A DNA stretch of 16,548 nucleotides, taken from the NCBI GenBank assembly GCA_937871635.1, contig CALMNS010000497.1:1-16548 (forward strand), in the 5' to 3' direction. A model generated the notes under the pieces. The model searched no databases and was not told the DNA's origin. It saw nothing but the letters and a program-made list of their open reading frames with translations. The DNA comes from an uncultured Solirubrobacter sp. (GTDB taxonomy: Bacteria > Actinomycetota > Thermoleophilia > Solirubrobacterales > Solirubrobacteraceae). This document shows positions 6,275 through 12,963 of this stretch, one piece after another. Both the position numbers and the translations under genes were made by a program. Within the stretch, counting starts at the first letter, position 1. Every line of letters begins with the position of its first letter.

Positions 6275-7158
6275 ACGAGGTCGACCACGGGCAGATCAGC
6301 CTCACGATCAAGGGCGCTCGCGCCGAGCGCGGCGTCAGCCTGTCCGACTTCGAGTCGTTCATCGACAACTTTCTCGCCGCGTTGCGCGATTACGACCGTG
6401 CCGGCCGTGGTGAGCCCACCAGGAAGTCTGGTCACCCCGATCGACGCGCCGAGGCCGTGACCGCGTTCCGGCTCATCGGTTTTGAGACCGGCAGCGGGGT
6501 CGCGACCATCGAACCCGAGCTGACCAGCACCGATGACGATCAGTTCCCGGTGGGCGACGTGCCGCTGTCACTCGCGACGCTGCGCGCGCTCGCCGACGAT
6601 CTCGCGGCGGAGCGATCGGTGCCCGAGCCTGTCCTTGACGCCCTCGGCAAGGCGTGTCGGGCGGTCGGCGCGGATGGCTCGATGTCCATCGTGATGGACG
6701 TTGCGACCCCCGCGTTGATCGTGGACAACGGTCTACTCGATCGCGTGGCACTGGCGCAGAACGCCTCCGCGGACGGGGAGGTCCGGTTCGTCTCCGGCAG
6801 GCTGCACCTCCTGGACCTCGAACCGGACCGCCTCGGGATCCGGACCGCGAGCGGCGTCGAGTGGTCGTGCAGGTACCACGAAGCGTTCGAAGAGCACGTC
6901 AAGGGCCTGCTTGACCACATCGTCTGGGCCGAGGGCACCGGGACGCTGACCAGTTCCCTACGTGGGTCGATGGCGATCGAGCGCATAGAGCGCGTGGAGA
7001 TCGAGCAGTCCTCGCTCTTCACCTCGGCACCGGTCGCCGACGACGAACTCCTCAAGCGCCAAGGACTAACGGAGCCCCAAGGGCTGGACGCGCTGTCGGA
7101 CCCCCAGTGGGATGACGACACCGACGACGTCTATCTCGCTGCGCTTCTGAGCAAGTGA
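6271..7158 (+). CDS. Unrecognised 295-aa protein, probable partner of the PIN RNase
   Basis: I do not recognise this family. The acidic 295-aa protein has no signal peptide, membrane segment or zinc motif. The first ~45 residues (VSLSDFESFIDNFLAALRDYDRAG) look like an amphipathic helix, and residues ~60-80 (AFRLIGFETGSGVATIEPEL) and 155-200 look like beta-strands. The C-terminus is very acidic (DPQWDDDTDDVYLAALL), as in antitoxins or inhibitors that neutralise a basic partner. Its stop codon overlaps the GTG start of the PIN gene, and it is preceded by a coupled leader ORF, so the two proteins are made together. A role as antitoxin or regulatory partner of the PIN RNase is inferred from this arrangement only. 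Confidence 0.65.
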   Translation: MNEVDHGQISLTIKGARAERGVSLSDFESFIDNFLAALRDYDRAGRGEPTRKSGHPDRRAEAVTAFRLIGFETGSGVATIEPELTSTDDDQFPVGDVPLSLATLRALADDLAAERSVPEPVLDALGKACRAVGADGSMSIVMDVATPALIVDNGLLDRVALAQNASADGEVRFVSGRLHLLDLEPDRLGIRTASGVEWSCRYHEAFEEHVKGLLDHIVWAEGTGTLTSSLRGSMAIERIERVEIEQSSLFTSAPVADDELLKRQGLTEPQGLDALSDPQWDDDTDDVYLAALLSK

Positions 7159-7610
7159 GTGCTCCGCCATCGCCGCCGGAGCGGCTTGTCTGCGACACGA
7201 GTTTCGTTGGGGCGAGCGCGAAGCGCTCGGCTCAGCCCGACCGCTTCTCCCACTGGCCGAACGGGACGCTCGACCGGATCGACCATGCCATCCTCGCGAT
7301 CAGCGTCATCACGTTGGCGGAGGCCCGCTACGGGTATCTGAACGCCGGCTGGGGTGCCGTCCGGATCGCACGTGAGGAAAGTCGCCTTGCGAGCTTTCTT
7401 CAGATCCCGCTCGACCTGACGATCATCGACGAGTGGGCTCGCCTGAAGGTCCTGAGCAGACGCAACGGCTGGAACGTCGCCGACAACGACTTGTGGATCG
7501 CTGCGACCGCGAGCGCTCGCGGCCAAGCGCTTCTCACGTGCGACGCAGACCAGGCCCGCATCGACGATCCGGCGCTCGAGGTGGTGCACCTGCCGCTCCG
7601 GGGCGACTAA
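7155..7610 (+). CDS. PIN-domain ribonuclease (VapC-like toxin)
   Basis: A 151-aa PIN-domain protein, likely a Mg-dependent endoribonuclease acting on tRNA, rRNA or mRNA, as VapC toxins do. The acidic active-site residues are visible: D14 (VCDTSFVG), E56 (ITLAEARYGY), D112 (VADNDLWIAATA) and D130/D132 (LTCDADQ). Its length is at the upper end of the VapC range. The GTG start overlaps the TGA of the 295-aa gene, giving tight coupling. No small VapB-type antitoxin (AbrB, Phd or RHH fold) is found next to it; the 295-aa protein takes that position. It is the last gene of the integrase-side operon and is followed by a hairpin. Confidence 0.88.
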   Translation: MSAPPSPPERLVCDTSFVGASAKRSAQPDRFSHWPNGTLDRIDHAILAISVITLAEARYGYLNAGWGAVRIAREESRLASFLQIPLDLTIIDEWARLKVLSRRNGWNVADNDLWIAATASARGQALLTCDADQARIDDPALEVVHLPLRGD

Positions 7611-7630
7611 GCGCGCAGCTGCGCGTCGCC
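7602..7630 (+). terminator. Hairpin at the end of the PIN gene
   Basis: GGCGAC (7602-7607) pairs with GTCGCC (7625-7630). Inside lies a 14-bp perfect palindrome, CGCGCAGCTGCGCG (7612-7625). The structure spans the PIN stop codon and has no T-run. It is a plausible terminator for the left operon. Confidence 0.45.
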
Positions 7631-8085
7631 GGGGTGGTCCTCATAGTGATGCCTTACCCCGCCGTTGCTGTGCACGGTGCTGTGCATTTTGCTGTTCATC
7701 GTGCGGAACCGCAGCCGCCCTCGAATCCCCTGCTCAGAGGGGTGTTCGGGGGCGGGTCCTGCATCCGACCCCGCCCTCCCTACGTGAGTTCCTCAAGTGG
7801 GGGATGCCGGGGTCGGATGCAGTCCTGAAGTGGAGGAGGAGGCAGGGGATCGAGGGCAGAGGTCGATGAAGGCGAGATCATGAGCAGCGGGAGAATGAGA
7901 GAGGGAAGCGGAGGACGACGGAAGAGAGCAGCGGGCAGGAGGAGCGACCTGGATCGGGATGATGGGGTCTGCGGGACAGTCAGTTTGAGCGCAAGCGGAG
8001 CAAGTGTCGACGACGGGGACAGGGCGCGTTGTAGTGGCGCGCAGTGCGCGATCGAGCGGTGGATGTGGCGAGCGGGGGAGGACGG
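7611..8085. other. 475-bp non-coding stretch between the two cargo blocks
   Basis: No convincing gene is found on either strand; the open frames are Arg/Ser/Pro-rich and lack ribosome sites. It contains two TGCTGTGCA direct repeats (7666-7674, 7678-7686), a small hairpin (CCCCT 7727-7731 with AGGGG 7738-7742), a large inverted repeat (7759-7822) and a purine-rich run on the plus strand (about 7826-7960). Confidence 0.6.
7759..7822. repeat. 15-bp perfect inverted repeat with an alternative overlapping hairpin
   Basis: CTGCATCCGACCCCG (7759-7773) is exactly complementary to 7808-7822, with 34 bp between them. An alternative smaller hairpin uses part of the left arm: GGCGGGTC (7751-7758) pairs with GACCCCGCC (7767-7775), with one bulge. 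The two structures exclude each other, as in attenuators, but no gene that they would control is obvious. Confidence 0.6.
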
Positions 8086-8393
8086 TCAGGCGATGGGCTG
8101 GTCGGTCGCGCGCTGGATGAGTCGCTCGGGTGGGACGTCGAGATGGTCCAGCCACCAGTCGGCGAGGCCGTCGAGCGCCGCTTAAGCGCCTGAGCGGTCC
8201 TCTTCGGGCGCTCCTCGCGGTGGCGAGCCCCGGCGAGCACGCCGGCCGCCTTCAGCCCCTCCGCGATACGCCGCGTCGCTTGGGCCTGGCCGCGGCGATG
8301 CGCCGCCGCCGCCTGATCGGGCCCTGCCTCCGGATCGCCGAACCTGATCCGGCGGGCGAAGGAGCGCGGCCGGCCCCGCCCCAGTACTCCGGC
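8086..8393 (-). pseudogene. Frameshifted small gene after the CHAT gene, family unknown
   Basis: Two adjacent minus-strand frames together read like one protein. The first, directly after the CHAT stop codon, contains a segment ending in TRRIAEGLKAAGVL and then RPKRTAQALK. The second, starting near 8181, gives ALDGLADWWLDHLDVPPERL and ends at a TGA (8088-8086). Joining them requires restoring one base near 8181-8183, within CTTAAGCGG. The result would be a basic, helical protein of about 100 residues; the tryptophan-rich end recalls some regulator C-termini but I cannot name a family. No ATG is visible in the first frame (CTG at 8384 is the best candidate), so the 5' end may also be lost. It could be a decayed last gene of the right-hand operon. 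Confidence 0.45.
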
Positions 8394-11390
8394 TTAGGTG
8401 CCGAGTGCCACGAAGGCGGCCCAGAAGTCTGGATGCCTGTACGGCGCCCGGTCCGACGGCTCGGCCCCCGGGCCGCGGCGGCCCGGCAGCGTGCCGCGTC
8501 GCAGCCGCTCCCAGTACTCCGCCTTGAGCTGAGGGTGGCGTTCGAAGAACTCGAGCTCCTCCTTGCCGGTCAGGTCGCGCAGCCAGAGCTGCGCGCGTCG
8601 CAGCGCCTCCGGCGGCCGCCGCCGGCCGGTCGTCATCTCCTCGTAGAGCCGGCTCATGATCAGCGCCGTCGCAAGGTCATCGACCGGCCACAGGCTCGCC
8701 ACCGCGCACGCCGCCCCGGCCGCGAGCGCAGCGGCGCCGATCGACTGCACCTCGTCCGGAAGCCCGTTGAGCCCGACCATCGCGGTCTGGCAGGCCGAGA
8801 AGACGACCGACCGGGCCGCAAGTCGCGGCAGCGCGGCGATCTCGGCGGCCGGCATCGGCCCGTCGGAGAGATGCAGCCGGGCCTCGTCGCCCTCGAAGAA
8901 CGCACCGTCGGCATGACATGCGAGGTGCAGCCGGTCGGCGGCGGCCGCGTTCGCCTCGAGGAACGCCCGGCTCGCTTGGTCGCCCTCGGCGATCACCGTC
9001 AGGTTAGGCGCGAAGCCCCGCGCGAGCTCCCGCGCCTCCGGCCGAGCGGCGACCAGTTCGGGCTGGGCGCCGGTCGGCGCGGCCAAGACGACCAGCCGGC
9101 CCCGGTCGGCCCGCTCCGACCGCCGCAGGGACGCGGCCGCCACTGCCGCCGACGGCGCATAGCGGACGTCGAGCTCGTCGAGCAGGCAGCGCTCCTGCCC
9201 GTCCTGAACCCAGGTCGCGGCGTGGACGGGCGCGAGCGCCAGCGGCCCGCAGCACACCAGCGTGACGCCCGTCGCGTCGATCTCCTGCGCCGCCTCCCGG
9301 ATCGGTCGGGCGATCTGCTCCCCGAGCCACGGCAACGGGACACCAACGTCCTCTGCCTGGTCGCGGTCCCCGTTTCCCTGGCCGGAGATCCCGAGCAGGT
9401 AGGACCCCGCGATCTCCTCGTCCTCGTCCTCCTCGCCGGCCGATCCGTCACGCCCGACCAGCATCCGCATGAAGACGTCCAGGGCCCGCGGCTCGTCAAG
9501 CAGGACGCCTCGCACCTCGAGCTCCCCGCCCTGGTCGCTCAGCACGAGCAGCAGCGTCCCGAATGGCGTCGGATCGATGTAGACCAGCGGCCAGCCCGGT
9601 TCCAGCGCCGCGCACAGGTGGTCACGGCTCGCGCCGGTCGCGAAGCCCTCGAGGCCCGGCAGGTCGCGGATCTCCGCGACCACGGCCTGGAGGCGACGCG
9701 CCGGCTCATCGCCGTCGGCGCCGAAGGGGGCCGACGACAGGCGCTCGGTCGCCTCGAGCAGCTCGGCGCGAAGCTCCGCGGGGAGGCCGTCGACCGTCTT
9801 GGCGGGCAGCGCCTCCAGCCCGAGCCTTCGGCGCAGCTCCCGCGCCCGGCCGCTTTCCAAGACGAGCGCGGCGTCGAGGGGACTGTGGTTGGCGGCCAGC
9901 GCGAAGGCCGCCCATCGGCTCAGGTTTCCGGCGCGCCGGATCTCGGCCTCGCGCGGCGACGTGTCCAGCCGGCCGTGGAAGGAGATCTCTGCGGCCTGCA
10001 CTGCGTCTTGGAACGCGGCGGCCGCCTCGGGCCACTCGCGGCGCTCGGCCAAGAGGTTTCCGAGGCGCCACCCGGCTCGCTGGCACTCGCGCGGCCATCG
10101 GGTGGGGCGCACCACCGCCAGCGCCTGCCGGGCCGAGGCGATCGATTCCTCCTCGAGCTCGAGCCGGTCGAGGGCGTCGCCGAGGTCGTTGAGTGACTGT
10201 CCCCAGCGCAGTTCGTCCGGGCCGGTCCGGATGAGCTGCTGCGCCCGTTCGAGGTTGTCCCGGGCGTCTTCGAGTAGCTCGAGACGCCGGGCGACGAGGA
10301 CTGGGTCGGGCTCGTCGGGCAGCCCGTTGAACTCCTCGTCGTCGAGGTCGTGGCCGTCGATCTCGCGCTGGACGCGGTCGGCGTTGGCGACGAGCAGTGT
10401 CCCGAGCATCTGGTGGGCGCCGCCGACGAGCCAGTCGTCATCGATGTCGTCCTCGTGGACGAGCACCTCTCGGTAGAGCTCCTCGGCGTCGGCATGGTCA
10501 CCCCGACCGAGGTCGGCGAGCTGCTCGACCGCCTCGCCGAGGTTGATCATCGAGTACGCCCAGTCGACGGCGTTGCGGTTGGGGTGGCGGAACTCGAGCG
10601 CGGCGACGCACAGTTCGGCGGCGGCGCGCAGGCGGTGCTCCCGCTCGCCGGTCTCGCTGCGCAGGAGCGCGACCCCCAGGTTGGTCTGGACCATCGCCCG
10701 CAGCCCGCGAGGCGCGGTCGGCGGCATGGCGTCGAGCGCCGCGCCGAGCAAACCGACGGCTCGGTCGAGGTTCTCGCCACGGTCGCTGCCGATCCGCTCC
10801 GCGTAAACCATCCCGAGGTCCATCATCAGGCCGGTCTCGTCCTCGCCGCCCGTCGAGAGGTCAAGCGCACGCTCGAACGCCGCGATGGCCTGCTCCTGGT
10901 CGCCGCGGCGGTCGTCGCCGACGCGGCGGTTGAACGCCCGGGCGCGCTCGGAGTGCAGCCAGCTCGCCGCGTATCCGAGCCCGGCCTCTTCGGCCAGGGG
11001 GATCGCCTCGTCGGCGACGACGATCACCCGGTCCTGGTCGCCGCGCGCGATGGCGCCGGCGATCGACTGCTCGTGCCCGCCGAGCCGCTCGCCGACCTGC
11101 TCGGACTTGGCGAACTCGGCGGCGTAGCGTGTCCATGCGTCGTCGAGGTCCTCGTCGGCCCGCTCGATCAGCCGGGCGAGCCGCGCTAACGGCACGCCGT
11201 GGACCGGCCACTGCGACATGGCGGCCAGCTCCTCGGCGGCTTGGCCGTCTCGCAGGTCCGGACGGCGCTCGAGCAGCGACCGCACCGCCTCCGGACCATC
11301 GAGCCCGAGAAGCTCGTCGACGAGCTTCTCAGACAGCCCGACCCTCGCGCGGTCGTGTCGCTTCTTGCGATTACGAGCTCCCTTTCCCAT
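8394..11390 (-). CDS. TPR-CHAT protein (caspase-like protease)
   Basis: A 998-aa cytoplasmic protein with a C-terminal CHAT domain, the caspase/HetF-associated peptidase clan that includes separase-like proteases and Csx29 of type III-E CRISPR. The basic N-terminus (MGKGARNRKKRHDRAR) is followed by helical repeats from about residue 90 to 520, with several tetratricopeptide-like units (QAIAAFERALDLS, NLDRAVGLLGAALDAM, WPEAAAAFQDAVQAAE). The CHAT domain covers about 690-998. The catalytic dyad is intact: H826 in LHLACHADGAF and C867 in VVFSACQTAM, 41 residues apart, followed by SIGAAALAAGAACAVASLWPVDD. The repeats would sense a trigger and release the protease. It is the last intact gene of the sigma/anti-sigma operon, 31 nt after the GRDP-like gene; ATG 11390 has no strong ribosome site, suggesting low or regulated output. 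Targets are unknown. Confidence 0.9.
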   Translation of the reverse strand: MGKGARNRKKRHDRARVGLSEKLVDELLGLDGPEAVRSLLERRPDLRDGQAAEELAAMSQWPVHGVPLARLARLIERADEDLDDAWTRYAAEFAKSEQVGERLGGHEQSIAGAIARGDQDRVIVVADEAIPLAEEAGLGYAASWLHSERARAFNRRVGDDRRGDQEQAIAAFERALDLSTGGEDETGLMMDLGMVYAERIGSDRGENLDRAVGLLGAALDAMPPTAPRGLRAMVQTNLGVALLRSETGEREHRLRAAAELCVAALEFRHPNRNAVDWAYSMINLGEAVEQLADLGRGDHADAEELYREVLVHEDDIDDDWLVGGAHQMLGTLLVANADRVQREIDGHDLDDEEFNGLPDEPDPVLVARRLELLEDARDNLERAQQLIRTGPDELRWGQSLNDLGDALDRLELEEESIASARQALAVVRPTRWPRECQRAGWRLGNLLAERREWPEAAAAFQDAVQAAEISFHGRLDTSPREAEIRRAGNLSRWAAFALAANHSPLDAALVLESGRARELRRRLGLEALPAKTVDGLPAELRAELLEATERLSSAPFGADGDEPARRLQAVVAEIRDLPGLEGFATGASRDHLCAALEPGWPLVYIDPTPFGTLLLVLSDQGGELEVRGVLLDEPRALDVFMRMLVGRDGSAGEEDEDEEIAGSYLLGISGQGNGDRDQAEDVGVPLPWLGEQIARPIREAAQEIDATGVTLVCCGPLALAPVHAATWVQDGQERCLLDELDVRYAPSAAVAAASLRRSERADRGRLVVLAAPTGAQPELVAARPEARELARGFAPNLTVIAEGDQASRAFLEANAAAADRLHLACHADGAFFEGDEARLHLSDGPMPAAEIAALPRLAARSVVFSACQTAMVGLNGLPDEVQSIGAAALAAGAACAVASLWPVDDLATALIMSRLYEEMTTGRRRPPEALRRAQLWLRDLTGKEELEFFERHPQLKAEYWERLRRGTLPGRRGPGAEPSDRAPYRHPDFWAAFVALGT

Positions 11391-11421
11391 CGCGATGACC
11401 GTAGGCCGGCCCGCCCCTCCG

Positions 11422-11898
11422 TCAGCGGCACTTCTGGGGCTTGCAGGCCGTCCGGCACCTGGAGGACTGCTGCGAGATCCAGGTGTCGGGCGGCGGCTCC
11501 CCGAACGCGACCCGGTATCGCTCGAGGGTCGAATCGTAGGCGTCCAGGAGGTCTTGAGCGTCCTGCTCGCCGCGCATCCCGAAGTACGGGAAGTGGTGCA
11601 GATAGCGGCCGAAGATCCGGTCGCAGTCCTCGTGGTAGGCGAGCGTGTCGAGGATGTGGGCGTGCCACAGTTCGTCCACGAGCTTGCACGGGACGATGTC
11701 CTCGTCCGGGTGGGCGAGGCGCAGCGCCAGGTAACGGCGGTACTCCTGCTCCATGAGCTCGAGGTGCGCGCGGGAGTGGCCCCTTCCCTCCTCGGGGTCG
11801 GCGAGCTTGCCGCGGATCGCGGCGAGATTGAGCTCCTCGTCGACCTGACCGAGGGCGTCGAGGGCGGTGAGGGGTGCTTCGAGCGTGGCTTGGGTCAT
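11422..11898 (-). CDS. GRDP-like (DUF1399-type) small His/Cys-rich protein
   Basis: A 158-aa protein whose central part (CKLVDELWHAHILDTLAYHEDC, residues 71-92, then FGRYLHHFPYFG) resembles the conserved 'VDExWHAHILxT..Y..DC..FG..LHH' signature of glycine-rich domain proteins (DUF1399). H79, H81, H89, C92, H101 and H102 cluster and might bind a metal, though this is not established for the family. The C-terminus has three further cysteines (SSRCRTACKPQKC). The start is ATG 11898, with GGAG 7 nt upstream; an upstream extension to 12009 overlaps the DUF2188 gene and is low-complexity. It sits between the DUF2188 gene (13-nt gap) and the CHAT gene. Its role is unknown; its position suggests it supports the CHAT system. 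Confidence 0.68.
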   Translation of the reverse strand: MTQATLEAPLTALDALGQVDEELNLAAIRGKLADPEEGRGHSRAHLELMEQEYRRYLALRLAHPDEDIVPCKLVDELWHAHILDTLAYHEDCDRIFGRYLHHFPYFGMRGEQDAQDLLDAYDSTLERYRVAFGEPPPDTWISQQSSRCRTACKPQKCR

Positions 11899-11911
11899 CG
11901 TGTCTCCGATC

Positions 11912-12154
11912 TCAGTGTTCGGTGTCGCGGGGCGGGAACGGGTCGTTGCCGGGCGGGACGGTGTCCGAGCCGCGGATCCCGCCACCGCGTCGGTGCACGA
12001 CGGCTTCACCGCCCCCGTCGCCGCGAAGGATCTCCTTGGCGCGGCGCTCGGCGGCCGCCTGGGTCGGCTCGTGCCCGCTGACGCGCGACGCCCCGGGCTT
12101 CTTGACGTCCCAGCCGCCGTTGGGGTTGGGCACTACGTGGCGCTCGTTGCGCAT
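11912..12154 (-). CDS. DUF2188 domain protein
   Basis: An 80-aa protein of the DUF2188 family. The family pattern is plain from start to end: RHVVPNPNGGWDVKKPGASR, then TQAAAERRAKEIL with the helix, GGGEAVVHRRGGGIRGSDT and a closing DPFPPRD. The fold is expected to be a small beta-alpha-beta unit; the biochemical role is unknown, although such proteins are common in accessory regions. ATG 12154 is preceded by GAGGAG about 10 nt upstream. It lies 77 nt after the ImmA-type gene, with a hairpin in the gap, and 13 nt before the GRDP-like gene. A much longer open frame to 13105 covers it but is antisense-like over the ImmA gene. Confidence 0.82.
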   Translation of the reverse strand: MRNERHVVPNPNGGWDVKKPGASRVSGHEPTQAAAERRAKEILRGDGGGEAVVHRRGGGIRGSDTVPPGNDPFPPRDTEH

Positions 12155-12175
12155 CTGGGCGTGGCTCCTCGGTTC

Positions 12176-12196
12176 GAGGGAGGCCGTTCCTCCCTT
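12176..12196 (-). other. Intra-operon hairpin between ImmA-type and DUF2188 genes
   Basis: GGGAGG (12178-12183) and CCTCCC (12189-12194) pair around a CCGTT loop, extended by one A-T pair and one wobble pair. It is in the only gap longer than 40 nt in this operon. With no T-run it may be a partial terminator or an mRNA processing/stability element that sets lower expression of the last three genes. Confidence 0.35.
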
Positions 12197-12231
12197 CACT
12201 ACGAGGTGAACCGCGGATCGCGGCGGGGCGT

Positions 12232-12963
12232 TCAGCCGTTCAGACGATGAAGCAGCTTGGCGGCGCGGACGGCGTAGACGACGGCTTGGCGGCTCACTCC
12301 GAACCGCGTGGCCAGCTCCCGGATTGAGACGCCCTGGCCGACCGCCGATCGCAGGCGAGCGGTGGGGAGGAGCAGCTCCGACGCGAACGCGTTGGCCTCC
12401 GGCTCGATCTTCTCCCGGCCGGCGGAGTGCCGCAGCACGTGATGGCCGATCTCGTGCGCGATGACAAAGCGCTCCGCTCCGGAATGGCCCTCCGGGACCC
12501 CGATCTCGGTGCCCTCGAGCATCCCGTTCGCGAATGGCCCTCGGCGAACTCGCAGGCCGAGCTCCCGCGCGATCCGCTCCACGTCGACGGGCACGCCGGA
12601 CCCGGCGTGCTGTTCGCGCAGCTCGCGCGCGGCGGCGCGCGCCACTCCGTGCTCGGGGATCTCCCGGACGGTTCCGGCGGCACCGATCGGAACCAGCACG
12701 CCGGGGTCCTCGATCGACGAGCAGACGGGGCATTCGTCGTCGACGGTGAAGATCCGGCGCTTGCCGCCCCACTCGACGCGGACGCCGGCCTCGACCTCCC
12801 AGCCGCACTCGCCGCAGCGCAGCTCGTCGACCTCCTCGTCGTAGGCGTCGAGCTCGACGAGCTCGCCGGCGTCCGCCCCGCACTCCGGGCATTCGCCGAC
12901 CGCGTCGAAGCGGCTGCGCGCGACGCTCGTCTGCCCGCACTCCTGGCAGCGGACCTCCGTCAC
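12232..12963 (-). CDS. ImmA/IrrE-type metallopeptidase with N-terminal zinc ribbons and C-terminal HTH
   Basis: A 243-aa predicted zinc metallopeptidase of the ImmA/IrrE family; relatives cleave transcriptional repressors (ImmA on ImmR of ICEBs1, IrrE on DdrO in Deinococcus). The N-terminus has two zinc-ribbon-like units: C6/C9 with C25/C28, and C50/C53 with C78/C81. The active site is HEIGH at 170-174, with the third ligand in the EPEANAFASELLLP segment (E189 likely). The C-terminus (VSIRELATRFGVSRQAVVYAV, 212-232) is a helix-turn-helix. GTG 12963 is chosen because it overlaps the stop of the anti-sigma-like gene (GTGA) and directly precedes the first zinc ribbon. Its gene position makes the anti-sigma-like protein a natural candidate substrate; this is inference. 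Confidence 0.9.
   Translation of the reverse strand: MTEVRCQECGQTSVARSRFDAVGECPECGADAGELVELDAYDEEVDELRCGECGWEVEAGVRVEWGGKRRIFTVDDECPVCSSIEDPGVLVPIGAAGTVREIPEHGVARAAARELREQHAGSGVPVDVERIARELGLRVRRGPFANGMLEGTEIGVPEGHSGAERFVIAHEIGHHVLRHSAGREKIEPEANAFASELLLPTARLRSAVGQGVSIRELATRFGVSRQAVVYAVRAAKLLHRLNG

Noticed and set aside
7607..7699. 30-aa minus-strand ORF rich in His, Ser and Asn
   Set aside because: No ribosome site; it consists largely of the TGCTGTGCA repeats and the PIN-end hairpin, so it is more likely chance reading of repeats.
7611..7830. CRISPR array or tRNA (a TCGAATCCCC segment resembles a T-loop)
   Set aside because: The short repeats are only two copies with no spacers, and no acceptor or T stem can be paired around the T-loop-like segment.
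7880..8185. 101-aa plus-strand ORF
   Set aside because: Low-complexity Arg/Ser/Gly composition caused by the purine-rich tract, no ribosome site and no recognisable motif.
8130..10196. 688-aa plus-strand open frame
   Set aside because: It is antisense to the CHAT gene, rich in Arg, Pro, Gly and Ala, and has no motif; long antisense frames are expected at this GC content.
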